DNA from: Synechococcaceae cyanobacterium SM2_3_1
GTDB taxonomy: Bacteria; Cyanobacteriota; Cyanobacteriia; Thermostichales; Thermostichaceae
DNA: 33,318 nucleotides
Direction of reading: 5' to 3'
Assembly: GCA_012030715.1 (NCBI GenBank)
Contig: JAAUUJ010000029.1
Location: 1 to 33,318, forward strand
Positions 6,778-17,377 of this stretch are shown here, one piece after another. The position numbers and the translations under genes are program-made. Every line of letters begins with the position of its first letter. The first letter of the stretch is position 1. The notes below the pieces were generated by a model. That model was given only the letters and a program-made list of their open reading frames with translations, made no database searches and was not told the origin of the DNA.

Positions 6778-7938
6778 CTACAGTTCTGGGACCGTCAGAT
6801 CCCTCTTGGCTGATGCATAAGCAGCAAGGATAATACCTGCAGAGTTACCACACCACCTCTTCACATCCTTCTCATGCACTCCAGCATCAATGCATAGAGT
6901 AATGAAGGTATGCCTGGTGTGGTAGGAGCTGAGCCTAGGTAAGTCTGGTAGCTCAGCCAACATGTCCTTCCATGCTCTGGTCTGAAAGTTATGGTGATCT
7001 ATCCATCTATCTCTAGGGGAAGCAAACACTAGACCGTCAGTGCTAGTCTTTATAGGCCTGATCGACTGCATGAACCTGCGTAGTGACTCATTCATAGGGA
7101 AGTCTCTACCTTCCTGTGTCTTTAACCCTTCCTTAGAAACCAGGCCATCCTCGCTAATGATAACTACCCGACGAAACTGTACATGGGGATCTGTAATATC
7201 TCCCCACCTTAGGGCTATAGCTTCACTAGGCCTACAACCTGTGTAGAACAGGAAGTACACATAGTTGTAGTAGTGACTGTAAGGTTTACTCTCCTTGAAC
7301 CAGTCAAGGATCCTATCCCTTTCTACACTGGTAAAGGCTTTAATGACATCCCCTGTCTTACGCTTTGCCTTAGGTTGGGTAATAGTCTTCTTGAGCAGGG
7401 CAAAGGGGTTATGACTCACTATCCCCGATATCATGGCCCAGTTCACACAAGCATTGATCTGCGTCATGTACCGCTTAGCTGCATTGGGGCTGTGGTTGGT
7501 TACCAGGTAGTCTCTAATAGCAGGGGCATCCTTGAGGGTACAGGCAGGCAGCCTGTTTATTAGTCTTCTAGTCTTGCCATAGTCCTTAGCTACCGTACTA
7601 GGGCTAGCCCCACTGCTGATCTTGTGTGCTTCATACTGCTGCCATAGAGCAGCTAGGTCAGGATTGGTATCAGAATTGGTATCACCCGCTAACTGAAGGA
7701 TAGTAGCTGTCTGCTTACTGTAGCTGGCAAGTATGGGGTCAAACCTACCCCAGGCAATATCAGCATCGATCTGTTTAGCCTTAGCCCTAGCAGCTTGCAG
7801 TACATCCCTTGAGTATTTGCCTACCGTAAGGCTGTACCGCTTACCATCAACCGTCCAGCGTAGACGTAGAGTGTCTCTATACCGCTCCAGGGTTACCCTT
7901 CCAACACGTTCTTTCCCAGTGAAAGCTGACTGAGCCAT
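6778..7938 (-). CDS. int: tyrosine recombinase (integrase of the element)
   Basis: A 386-residue phage-type integrase. The N-terminus (to about residue 65) is an arm-binding-like domain (TLRLRWTVDGKRYSLTVGKY). A SAM-like core-binding domain follows at about 95-185, then the catalytic domain. Visible catalytic residues are Arg236 (TGCRPSEAIALRW), Lys273, Arg342 with His343 (YHTRHTFITLCIDAG) and the nucleophile Tyr374 (IILAAYA). The usual HxxR box has Tyr at the first position and the His/Trp box reads CGN, a variant worth noting. The start codon is about 150 bp from the attR repeat in tRNA-Phe, the expected arrangement. It should catalyse integration and excision at the 48-bp repeats. The gene is intact although the replication gene is broken. 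Confidence 0.95.
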   Translation of the reverse strand: MAQSAFTGKERVGRVTLERYRDTLRLRWTVDGKRYSLTVGKYSRDVLQAARAKAKQIDADIAWGRFDPILASYSKQTATILQLAGDTNSDTNPDLAALWQQYEAHKISSGASPSTVAKDYGKTRRLINRLPACTLKDAPAIRDYLVTNHSPNAAKRYMTQINACVNWAMISGIVSHNPFALLKKTITQPKAKRKTGDVIKAFTSVERDRILDWFKESKPYSHYYNYVYFLFYTGCRPSEAIALRWGDITDPHVQFRRVVIISEDGLVSKEGLKTQEGRDFPMNESLRRFMQSIRPIKTSTDGLVFASPRDRWIDHHNFQTRAWKDMLAELPDLPRLSSYHTRHTFITLCIDAGVHEKDVKRWCGNSAGIILAAYASAKRDLTVPEL

Positions 7939-7981
7939 AGTATCCGTCCAGTAGTGGGATCAGGATCCCTACTCCCAGAGC

Positions 7982-8004
7982 TGATACCAATTGGATACCA
8001 ATCT
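7982..8004. repeat. tandem GATACCAAT copies near attR (candidate integrase arm sites)
   Basis: GATACCAAT occurs at 7983-7991 and 7994-8002, spaced 11 bp. Another copy lies near the left end (2953-2961) and two inverted copies lie inside the integrase gene at about 7662-7684. Position near both ends suits arm-type binding sites. Confidence 0.4.
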
Positions 8005-8023
8005 AGGCCACTATGACCGCATA

Positions 8024-8082
8024 GCCCAGGTAGCTCGGGGGGGTAGAGCAGAGGGCTGAAAGTCAGATGTGGAGCCAGTTCA
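8024..8082 (+). pseudogene. degenerate tRNA-Phe-like fragment inside the element
   Basis: On the plus strand a 5' acceptor-like segment (GCCCAGG), TA, a D stem GCTC/GAGC, and an anticodon arm with loop CTGAAAG (GAA) follow one another, then a T-loop-like CCAGTTC. It resembles the true tRNA-Phe on the other strand, but the 3' anticodon strand, T stem and 3' acceptor do not pair. It is read as a decayed tRNA copy carried by the element, next to attR and in inverted orientation. Confidence 0.45.
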
Positions 8083-8085
8083 GGA

Positions 8086-8160
<75 letters not shown>

Positions 8161-8272
8161 TAGCGGATATCCATGATAAGCGCACGACCGCACCCATGGC
8201 AAGCACGGATCCATGATTGCATACCAGCCACCTGGATCGGGCGGGTAATTCCCTGACTCATGGCCATGGGCA

Positions 8273-9373
8273 CTACCACCACCAGGGCCGTGTAAGGCTG
8301 CCATCGGGAAAGGTTGTTCCCAGGACAAGAGCACCGGTGTGGATCCAGCCATCAACTTTGGCCCCTGTGAGGAGGGCACGGTTCAAGTTGGCCCTGCTGG
8401 CATCGGCTCGACTGAGGTTGGCCCCCTTGAGATTGCTCCCCTCCAGATCGGCTCGAGTCAGATCCGCCCCCTCCAGATCCGCCTCCTGCAGTTGTGTTCC
8501 TCTTAAGTCCGCTCGACTAAAATCCGTACGTCTACAGTTGGCTTGACGCAGATCTGCGCCTCGTAGATCCACTCCCTGGAGTTGAGCCTGACTGAAGTTC
8601 ACTCCCTTGAGGTCTAATCCCCGCAGATCGGCCTTGGTCAGATCCATCCCAGTCAGATCCTGAGGGCGAGTTTGGACATTTTGCAACTCCCAGATCAGGT
8701 GGGCTTTGGCATCCAGTTGAGTGGCTTCCGAGAGTTTGGACCCACGCAAATTGGTTCCACTTAATTTCACACCGAGCAGATTCGTATCTCGTAGATCGGC
8801 ATCCTGGAGAGTTGATCCGCTCAACTTCGCTGCTTGCAGATCTGCCCCTCGAAAGTCGGTGAGAACCAGGCGGGCTCCATTAAAGTTGACGCGGCGAAGA
8901 TCGGCCCCTTTGAGATTGGCCTGGTAGAGCTGAATCCCTCCCAAACCAGCACCTGCCAGCGAAGCCTCAAAAAGATCTGCATAGGAAAAATCTCTGACCC
9001 CACGCCGATACTCAACCAATAATCCCTGCGCTCCCCCCACCTGTCGAAAAGGACTGTAGAGCCGGATCGCCTCCAGAGCCCTGGGATCTGATTGCAGAGA
9101 AAGCCATTGCCAGGCGGAGAGGCGGACTGCCCAGGCCGTGTTGGTCTGCAAGGCTGTGATCAAGAGATGAATACCGGGAGAACCGTAGTTCAGTAGCTCC
9201 GGGAGAGCATCCAATCGCACCTGAGGACTGGCATGCTGGAGACGTCGTTCAATGCCTTTAAGTCCCCCCAGAACTACTGCATCCGTGGGCGCTTGAGTGA
9301 GGGATTTCCTTGCCCCCAGGACAAGATCCCAGGGACGGAGTTGCAACCTTGCTGAAGAAGTGACTACAGCCAT
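8273..9373 (-). CDS. pentapeptide-repeat protein with N-terminal helical domain
   Basis: A 366-residue protein. Residues 1-125 are helical with HEAT-like character (LDALPELLNYGSPGIHLLIT, then a second WAVRLSAWQWLSLQSD unit). From about residue 130 there are two long runs of A(D/N)LxX pentapeptides (ANLKGADLRRVNFNGARL and onward; ADLRGADLRQANCRRTDF and onward), separated by a short non-repeat segment near residues 220-240. Each run would form a right-handed quadrilateral beta helix. There is no signal peptide, so it should be cytoplasmic. It starts 6 bp after the ycf35 stop and is probably co-transcribed with it. The molecular role is unknown; such proteins are numerous in cyanobacteria. Confidence 0.9.
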   Translation of the reverse strand: MAVVTSSARLQLRPWDLVLGARKSLTQAPTDAVVLGGLKGIERRLQHASPQVRLDALPELLNYGSPGIHLLITALQTNTAWAVRLSAWQWLSLQSDPRALEAIRLYSPFRQVGGAQGLLVEYRRGVRDFSYADLFEASLAGAGLGGIQLYQANLKGADLRRVNFNGARLVLTDFRGADLQAAKLSGSTLQDADLRDTNLLGVKLSGTNLRGSKLSEATQLDAKAHLIWELQNVQTRPQDLTGMDLTKADLRGLDLKGVNFSQAQLQGVDLRGADLRQANCRRTDFSRADLRGTQLQEADLEGADLTRADLEGSNLKGANLSRADASRANLNRALLTGAKVDGWIHTGALVLGTTFPDGSLTRPWWW

Positions 9374-9379
9374 AGGCAG

Positions 9380-9754
9380 TTAGACCCAACGGCCCACCAC
9401 CACCCGGATCGTGCCATCCTCCAGTTGTTCTTCAGCTTCGATGGCAAACCCCTGTTTCTGGGCCGATGTCTTTAAATTCTTGTGGGCGTACTTTTGCATC
9501 ACCTGATCCAGAAAAGCCTGTTGATCAATCTTGGCCCCCCAGAAGTCAGAGACCAGTTCATAACGATCTCCCTGGCGACGAAACCCCAGATCAAACCCAT
9601 TTTGCTGTCGGATCACGTAGTCTGCTTTCGTGCGATTCCAAAGGTATCCCCGCACACTGGCATTCTGTTCTACCGTGTAGCCCAACTCTTCCAAGACCTC
9701 GAGGAGCAGTTCGCCATCACGGATCTCTACCTGGATGGTGGTGAAGTGAGACAT
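9380..9754 (-). CDS. ycf35: Ycf35 (DUF1257) protein
   Basis: A 124-residue protein whose N-terminus (MSHFTTIQVEIRDGELLLEV) and later blocks (ELGYTVEQNASVRGY; KADYVIRQQNGFDLGFRRQG; LEDGTIRVVVGRWV) are those of Ycf35, a small protein encoded in cyanobacteria and red-lineage plastids. The ATG at 9754 is chosen over an upstream in-frame start because family members begin MSHFT. Its biochemical function is not established. It heads a two-gene minus-strand unit with the pentapeptide protein and diverges from the kinase gene across about 230 bp. Confidence 0.95.
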   Translation of the reverse strand: MSHFTTIQVEIRDGELLLEVLEELGYTVEQNASVRGYLWNRTKADYVIRQQNGFDLGFRRQGDRYELVSDFWGAKIDQQAFLDQVMQKYAHKNLKTSAQKQGFAIEAEEQLEDGTIRVVVGRWV

Positions 9755-9983
9755 CGAGATCAGATTCCTCAGCTGAAACGGACGCGAGCCACCCAGGGGC
9801 AACTCTTGCATCTCATCCTAAGACTGAAACCAGAAGCCGTGTAAGCAGAGCGCAAAATCTATTTACAATCCGCAACATCGGATCGAATCAGCCTTGTGAG
9901 TAGCAAATTCAGCGGCAAAAGGCATAGCACACTACCCCTGATCCTGCTTATCTTAGGTGGAGATGTGGTGAAATTTAGGATGA

Positions 9984-11927
9984 ATGCCCTCCGTGATGAG
10001 ATCGTCTTCTGATCCCTTTATTGGGCAGCAGCTAGCAGGTCGGTATCGCCTGATCAAGCTGTTGGGGCAGGGGGCCATGGGGCGGGTGTATCTGGCTCAG
10101 GATCAGCAATTGGGACAGGTCACGGTAGCGGTCAAACTCCTGTTTCACAGCCTGGAGGATCCGAAGGCCCAGCAGCGTTTTGAGCAGGAAGCCCGAGCGG
10201 GAGCCTATCTGGGACAAAAGAGTCTACATATTGTGCGAGTTCAGGACTATGGTCTCTCACCTGCGGGTCAGCCTTTTTATGTGATGGAGTACCTGCAGGG
10301 GGAATCACTAGCGGATCGGTTGCGGCAGCAGGGTGCACTTTCTCTCCAGGCGTTTCTGCCACTGGCTCGTCAGATCGGTTTGGGGCTGAAGGCGGCCCAC
10401 GATGGACTTTGGGTAGAGGGGCGACAGGTGCATATTGTCCACCGCGATCTCAAGCCCAGTAATATTCAGGTGATTCCGGATGAGAGTCTGGGGGAACTGG
10501 TCAAAGTTCTTGATTTTGGCATTGCCAAGCTGATCAGCAGTAATGGCACCGCCAGTCTCACCCAGGCCTACGTGGGCACTCTGGCCTACTCTTCTCCTGA
10601 GCAACTGGAGGGCATTCCCCCCGATCCCTGTTCTGATATTTACAGCCTTGGGATTCTCTTTTTTGAAATGCTGACGGGTCGGTTGCCGATTGTGCCCACG
10701 ACTGACACTTTTCCGGGATGGTACCAGGCCCATCACAAGGCTGAGCCTGCACCGCTGCACCGCTATGATCCTTCTTTACCTGTGGCTCTGTCGGAGTTAA
10801 TTCTGGATTGCCTGGCTAAGGATCGGCGGGATCGTCCCCAGACCATGGCGGAGATTCTGGAACGGTTGCAGTCGGTGACAGAGGCCGGACCCTTGGGACC
10901 CCGTAGCGGAGGAGGGAGGCCTGCTCCACAGGCGGCGACTGCAGCCCCACGGGGAGGGACAATGCGGCTGGCGACTTCGAGTTCAGGAAAGCACCCTGCT
11001 CCAGCTCCGATCTGGATCGAACGGGGATTGCCCCTCCTGATGGGTGGGGTCCTGGGCCTGCTCAGTTTTGCCGGGATCTTCCTCTGGCTCAAACCCGATC
11101 CAGGTCGGGTGGGTCATCGTCCTGCTCAGGAGCAAGCATCTGCCTATGCCAGTGCCCTGCAAGCGGGACAAACTGCCTTTCAGGATCAGGATTATGCAGC
11201 TGCTGTCCAGCATTTTCAGATGGCCCTATCCCAGCGGCGTGGGGATCAAACTGCAGAGCAATGGTTACAACGGGCGCAGCAGGCGCAATCGAGAGTGTCG
11301 GATCCTGGCTCTTCCTCAACCCCCAACTCTCAACTCGACGCGTTTTCCTCCCCACCCAGAGATCTGGCCCGCTCACCAGAGCTGCTTGGGAGTACTCCTA
11401 TTGCTGAACTGACTCAACCCCCAGACTCACGCCTGCGCACCTTTCCGGTGAACACCGCTCAAATTTCCGTCAGGGATGGACTGGGTCAACCGCACGACAG
11501 TGGCAGTGGACAGGTGCCGGGAACCCGCTATGACCGTTACTGGCTGCAGTTGGGGCAGGGGCAGGGACGCCTGGATCTGGGTTTGGTTTATGACGAGGGA
11601 CAAACTCTCCGGCAAACGGAAGTAACTGTAAATGCACAGGTGCCTCTAGATCTGGTGCAAAACCTGCTGGGAGACATGCTCCAGACGCCCCCTCCTCCCG
11701 ATTTGATGATGAAGCTGCAACAGATCCGTGAGGGCAGCATGACGCAAGCGGATTTCCAGTTTGAAACCCTGCAGGGACGTATGCAGCTCAACGCCCAGGG
11801 CAATCTGTACATTTCCACCTGGGATCCCCAGATCAACTCTGCTGCACCCGCCGTTCCGGTGTTAGAACGACCCTCTAGATTGGAAGAATTAAGGCAGCAG
11901 GCCCGTGAACGCCGTGATCGTCGCTAA
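9984..11927 (+). CDS. membrane-anchored Ser/Thr protein kinase
   Basis: A 647-residue Hanks-type kinase. The catalytic domain spans about residues 20-300: glycine loop GQGAMGRVY (28-36), Lys51 (VAVK), HRDLKPSN (153-160), DFG (177-179), and the P+1 region YSSPEQL (202-208). The activation segment is rich in Ser/Thr, as expected for autophosphorylation. A proline/glycine-rich linker follows, then one transmembrane segment (about 349-369). The extracytoplasmic part has a TPR-like repeat (ALQAGQTAFQDQDYAAAVQH), a Ser/Pro-rich linker and a C-terminal domain of unknown type. An ATG at 9996 is an alternative start. The FHA-PBP gene begins 29 bp after the stop, and FHA domains bind phosphothreonine, so that protein is a natural candidate substrate or partner. 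Confidence 0.93.
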   Translation: MPSVMRSSSDPFIGQQLAGRYRLIKLLGQGAMGRVYLAQDQQLGQVTVAVKLLFHSLEDPKAQQRFEQEARAGAYLGQKSLHIVRVQDYGLSPAGQPFYVMEYLQGESLADRLRQQGALSLQAFLPLARQIGLGLKAAHDGLWVEGRQVHIVHRDLKPSNIQVIPDESLGELVKVLDFGIAKLISSNGTASLTQAYVGTLAYSSPEQLEGIPPDPCSDIYSLGILFFEMLTGRLPIVPTTDTFPGWYQAHHKAEPAPLHRYDPSLPVALSELILDCLAKDRRDRPQTMAEILERLQSVTEAGPLGPRSGGGRPAPQAATAAPRGGTMRLATSSSGKHPAPAPIWIERGLPLLMGGVLGLLSFAGIFLWLKPDPGRVGHRPAQEQASAYASALQAGQTAFQDQDYAAAVQHFQMALSQRRGDQTAEQWLQRAQQAQSRVSDPGSSSTPNSQLDAFSSPPRDLARSPELLGSTPIAELTQPPDSRLRTFPVNTAQISVRDGLGQPHDSGSGQVPGTRYDRYWLQLGQGQGRLDLGLVYDEGQTLRQTEVTVNAQVPLDLVQNLLGDMLQTPPPPDLMMKLQQIREGSMTQADFQFETLQGRMQLNAQGNLYISTWDPQINSAAPAVPVLERPSRLEELRQQARERRDRR

Positions 11928-11956
11928 CATTGATTGTGCTTGTTGAGGACTCACCC

Positions 11957-14241
11957 ATGGCTGTTTCACCTCTGCGCTGGCTCGGATCCCTGACACAAGC
12001 ACTACAAAACAGAAAGGGTACTCTCCCGAAAGGCAGGATCCGACTGGATCCCCCTCATCCCACACAACCATCCGTTATCTTAAAGATCCATTCCCATGAT
12101 TGCCCCGCTCAAGAGATCCCGATTCAGGGGACTGAACTGTACCTGGGTCGGAGCGAGCGGCTCTGTCATATCCCGATTGCCTCGGCTTCTGTAAGTCAGG
12201 TGCATGCTCATCTGGAAGCCATTCAGCCTCGCTGGGGTCTACCCCGTTGGTTTTGGCGAGGTTTGGGCTGGGATCCGGCCCACTATCGACTGGTGGATGA
12301 TCACTCCACCAATGGTCTTTACCATCAGGGGCGCAGGGTTAAGTCTGTGTCTTTACCCCATGGTCGTGCTGTCACATTAGGTCCCTCCCAGGATCCCCAG
12401 AGTGTGCAGTTACAAGTGGTGGCTCCTCCCCCTTTTGCGGTTTATCTGGCACGGGGGGTGTGGTCGGGCCTGGGGGTAACCCTCTGTGTTGGCTTTTTTT
12501 CATCGGTCAGGAATGGAACAAGATTGTGGTGGATCCCTTGCCTGCAGGCACTCGTGGTCCTCTGGTGGTGCTGGCGGGGGATCAACAGACGGAGTTGCGG
12601 CGCACCCCCAGTGATACCTACCGTGCCCTCCATTCCCTTGAGGATTTTGGTGCCATCCTCCCCAAGGTGGTGGTGGCAGCCGAGGATCACCGTTACTATT
12701 CCCACTTTGGCCTGGATCTGATTGGGATCTCGCGGGCCCTGTTTATCAATGTCACGTCAGGGCAACTGCAGCAGGGCGGGAGTTCCATCAGTCAGCAACT
12801 GGCCCGGACGATCCTGCGGGACTACACAGGCACCGATAACTCACTGGGTCGTAAATTGCGGGAAGCGCTGGCGGCCCTGAAACTGGAAAGCCGCTACAGC
12901 AAGTCTGAATTGTTGGTGCTCTACCTGAATAATGTCTATCTGGGGAATGGGATCTACGGCTTTGAGTCGGGGGCTCAGTTTTATTTTGGGGTTCCAGCTC
13001 AGGATCTGGATCTGTCGCAGGCGGCGACCATGGCTTCCATCTTGCCCGCTCCCAATGCCTTTAATCCTGTAGATAACTATGATGCGGCGGTCCGGGGACG
13101 AGCAAGAGTCCTGGCCCGATTGGAGGAACTGGGGGCGTTTGAGGAGGACGAGATCCGCAGAGCCCAGCGCAGTCGTCTGGTGATCAATCCGGAAATCAAC
13201 CTCAGCAGCACAGTGGCCCCCTATTTTTACAACACCGTCTTACAGGAATTGCAGGCCCTCCTGGGGCAGGATCTGGCTTCGGAAGGGGGATTTGTGGTGG
13301 AAACAACGCTGCAGCCCCGGATGCAGACCATTGCCGAGAAAACGTTGTCGGAGACGGTTTCCACTCAGGGGGCGTCCTATAGGTTTTCCCAGGCAGCTTT
13401 GGTGACCGTGGATGCCAATACGGGTGAGATCCTGACCCTGGTGGGGGGCGTGGATTACCAGGACAGTCAGTTCAACCGGGTGGTCCAGGCCCAACGGCAA
13501 CCTGGATCAACGTTTAAGATCTTTCCCTACACCACCGCCCTGGAACTGGGGATCTCCCCTGCCCGTTCCTACCCTTGCACTGCCTTCAGCTGGGGAGGAC
13601 AAACCTTCACGGGCTGTCGTTCTGGATCCACCGCTCTCACCCTGGAGCAGGGGTTAATTCATTCAGAAAATGTGATTGCGCTGCGACTGGCTCAGGAGGT
13701 GGGGATGGATCGGGTGATTCAGACCGCCCGGCGCATGGGGATCCGTTCCCCTCTACAGCCCTATCCCGCTACCGTACTGGGGACGATGGAGGTCAATCTG
13801 CTGGAGTTAACGGAAGCATTTGCGGTCCTGGCCAATCAGGGGATGCATACCCGTTCCCACACGATACGCCGCATTCTGGATAGTAGTGATTGTGTCAATC
13901 CTCAGGACTGGCGCACCTGCCGTCGCATCTATCCAGAACTAGGGGAGAATCCTGCCCAGCCCCAGCTAGTCCTCTCTCCTGGGACTACAAATGCGATGAC
14001 ACGGATGCTACAGGGAGTCATGGTCTCCGGCACGGGCCGCAGTGGACGATTGGGGCGAGGCGAAGCAGGAAAAACAGGCACTACTACTGCCAATAAAGAT
14101 CTGTTGTTTGTCGGTTATCTCCAGCACCCTGCCTGGGTGACGGGCGTATGGTTGGGGAATGACGATGCCAGTCCAACTCAGGGAAGCAGCAGTCTGGCGG
14201 CGCAGGTGTGGGCCAATGCGATGCGGCAATTTGGATCGTGA
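11957..14241 (+). pseudogene. FHA domain-class A penicillin-binding protein fusion, frameshifted
   Basis: Two frames give one protein of about 761 residues. The start is ATG 11957 with GAGG 9 bp before it. The N-terminal FHA domain shows LGRSERLCHIPI, SVSQVHAHLE and DDHSTNGLYH. A transmembrane helix follows, with the frame break in its middle: a run of seven T at 12494-12500 needs eight to restore GFFFIGQEW. After it come glycosyltransferase motifs (AAEDHRYYSHFG, GGSSISQQLA, YLNNVYLGNGIYGF) and transpeptidase motifs SxxK (GSTFK), SxN (HSEN) and KTG (AGKTGTTT). All catalytic residues are present. The enzyme would polymerise and cross-link peptidoglycan outside the membrane, with FHA sensing phosphorylation inside. 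The break may be a sequencing error, a mutation, or slippage on the T run. Confidence 0.92.
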
Positions 14242-14249
14242 ATTCTGTT

Positions 14250-15649
<1,400 letters not shown>

Positions 15650-15658
15650 GGTAAGGGG

Positions 15659-16042
15659 ATGCACCTGAAGCTGATCCTACCCACAGAGATTCTCATTGAT
15701 CAGCCGATTCGCAAGCTGATCGCAGAGGCAGAGAATGGCTTTTTTTGTCTGCTGCCCCGTCACATTGACTTCTTCACGATCCTGGTGCCAGGCATTTTAT
15801 CGTTTATCGATTTACAGGATCAGGAGCAGTTGCTAGCCGTGGGTGAAGGCGTGCTGATCAAACGGGGCCCGGAGGTGCGTGTGTCTACGCGGCAGGCAAT
15901 TGCGGGCAAGGATCTGCTCACGCTGCAAGCCCTGGTGGAGGATGAATTTCGGCAGCTGGATGACCAGGAGCGACAGACCCGATCTGCTCTGGCCAAACTG
16001 GAGTCAAGCTTTGCCCGCCTGTTTCTGGAGCTGAAGCCATGA
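15659..16042 (+). CDS. atpC: N-ATPase epsilon subunit
   Basis: A 127-residue protein in the position of atpC. The N-terminal beta sandwich (LKLILPTEILIDQPIRKL, FCLLPRHIDFFTILVPGIL) matches F1 epsilon, and the C-terminal helical part (EFRQLDDQERQTRSALAKLE) corresponds to its hairpin. The canonical epsilon has a G-x-hydrophobic-LPxHA motif; here it is LLPRHIDF, as commonly seen in N-ATPases. It starts 9 bp after atpD and its stop overlaps the atpQ start (ATGA), implying coupled translation. It would sit in the central stalk with gamma and the c-ring. Confidence 0.93.
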   Translation: MHLKLILPTEILIDQPIRKLIAEAENGFFCLLPRHIDFFTILVPGILSFIDLQDQEQLLAVGEGVLIKRGPEVRVSTRQAIAGKDLLTLQALVEDEFRQLDDQERQTRSALAKLESSFARLFLELKP

Positions 16043-16365
16043 ATGCCCCTTCCGAATCGGATCCGACCAGCAAGCTTCACCTCTCGAAAAGTGAGAAGGA
16101 GTTGATCCAGCAGGTTGCCGCCAAAGCCAGTCGCCGGATCCAGGCCCAGCAGCGCCGCAAGAGCATCTGGTATGGGTTGGGTCTGTTTGGGGTGGTCGGT
16201 TGGTCCGTGGCCATACCCAGCTTGCTGGGGATTTTCCTGGGCCTCTGGATAGATCAACACGTCGTCAGTCCCTATAGTTGGACCCTGATGCTGCTGGTGA
16301 TGGGAGTGGGTCTGGGCTGCCTGAACGCCTGGTACTGGGTGCAAAAGGAAAGTGAGGAGGATTGA
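16039..16365 (+). CDS. atpQ: N-ATPase subunit AtpQ (AtpI-like)
   Basis: A 108-residue protein with a basic, helical N-terminus (KSEKELIQQVAAKASRRIQA) and two transmembrane helices: YGLGLFGVVGWSVAIPSLLG with IFLGLWIDQ, and WTLMLLVMGVGLGCLNAWYW. The Pro-containing first helix and GxxxGxWID turn resemble AtpI, which assists c-ring assembly or Mg2+ handling in ordinary F-ATPases. AtpQ and AtpR are specific markers of the N-ATPase operon. Overlaps atpC and lies just before atpR. Confidence 0.9.
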   Translation: MNAPSESDPTSKLHLSKSEKELIQQVAAKASRRIQAQQRRKSIWYGLGLFGVVGWSVAIPSLLGIFLGLWIDQHVVSPYSWTLMLLVMGVGLGCLNAWYWVQKESEED

Positions 16366-16367
16366 GG

Positions 16368-16670
16368 ATGGAGAGTCGAGATTGGATGTCCTTAGGGATC
16401 AGCCTGCTGGAGGGGTTAGGGCTGGGCCTGATCTACTTTGCCGGGTTGTGGTGGACGGTGCAGCGATTGACGACGGCTTCTCAACCCTATCTGTGGATTG
16501 GCAGCAGCTTTGTCCTGCGGTTGTGCCTCTCTGGCCTGGGGTTTTATTGGATCATGAACCATCAGCAAGGATCGGAGGAGCAGGTTTTGAGTCTGGCCAT
16601 GGCGGTGACTGGCTTTCTCCTGGTGCGGTTGCTATTGATTCGCTCCCTGACTCCCTCCCGTCCCAGCTGA
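16368..16670 (+). CDS. atpR: N-ATPase subunit AtpR
   Basis: A 100-residue membrane protein with three hydrophobic helices: SLLEGLGLGLIYFAGLWWTV, WIGSSFVLRLCLSGLGFYWI and LSLAMAVTGFLLVRLLLI. Helix 2 carries an arginine (VLRLCLSG) and helix 3 another (LLVRLLL), in agreement with AtpR having conserved membrane arginines thought to contact the c-ring carboxylates. ATG 16368 is used, with GAGGAGG at 16354-16360; a TTG at 16362 is an alternative. The AtpQ-AtpR pair distinguishes this operon from the housekeeping F-ATPase. Confidence 0.9.
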   Translation: MESRDWMSLGISLLEGLGLGLIYFAGLWWTVQRLTTASQPYLWIGSSFVLRLCLSGLGFYWIMNHQQGSEEQVLSLAMAVTGFLLVRLLLIRSLTPSRPS

Positions 16671-16688
16671 TCGAGGCCAAGTGAATCC

Positions 16689-17377
16689 ATGAGCCTGACG
16701 ACAGATACAACCATCTACTGGACCTGGGGACCCCTGGTTCTCAACGCCACCCTGCTATTCACCTGGATCGTGATGGCCTTGCTGGTGATCCTGGCCTGGG
16801 GCATCACCCGCCGCCTGAGCGCCTCTCCCCAGGTCTCCATCGGGCAAACGGTGCTGGAAATGGTAGTGGATGGTATTAACGATCAGATTCAGGAGATCAG
16901 TGAGCAGAATCCAGAGCCCTATCTCCCTTTTGTGGGCACCCTCTTTACTTTTATTGCGGTCTCAAATCTTCTCAGTATCGTGCCCGGGTTTCAACCGCCT
17001 ACAGGATCCCTTTCCACCACTGCCGCGCTGGCCATCTGTCTGTTTGTGGCCGTGCCTTTGTTTGGCATCCGCAAGCAGGGGATCGGGGGTTATCTCAAGC
17101 AGTACCTGCAACCGACACCCCTGATGCTGCCCTTCAATATGATTGGGGAACTTTCTCGCACCCTGGCCCTGGCGGTTCGCCTTTTCGGGAATGTGATGAG
17201 CGGTACCATGATTGTGGGGATCCTGCTCTCCATTGCTCCACTCTTTTTCCAGTGGTAATGCAGGTGATGGGTTTAATCACAGGATTGATTCAGGCTTATA
17301 TCTTCGCGATCCTGGCGATGGTCTACATTGCAGCGGCTACACGTGTACAGGACAGCAAGGAGATCCCGCATGAGTGA
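16689..17377 (+). pseudogene. atpB: N-ATPase a subunit (frameshifted)
   Basis: Two frames join into a 229-residue subunit a. Frame one contains the membrane helices and the essential arginine segment ELSRTLALAVRLFGNVMSG, then stops early at 17258. One missing C after the T run near 17246 restores APLFFPVVMQVMGLITGLIQ and the terminal helix AYIFAILAMVYIAAAT. Corrected, the gene ends at TGA 17375-17377 and overlaps the atpE start. Subunit a forms the two half-channels for ions next to the c-ring; without the last helix it could not work. Confidence 0.92.

Noticed and set aside
8217-9022. plus-strand ORFs rich in Arg/Ser/Ala opposite the pentapeptide gene
   Set aside because: They are low-complexity shadows of the pentapeptide repeats on the other strand.
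16352-16684. 110-residue ORF overlapping atpR
   Set aside because: It is out of frame with AtpR, which fits the N-ATPase operon; no ribosome site or family resemblance.
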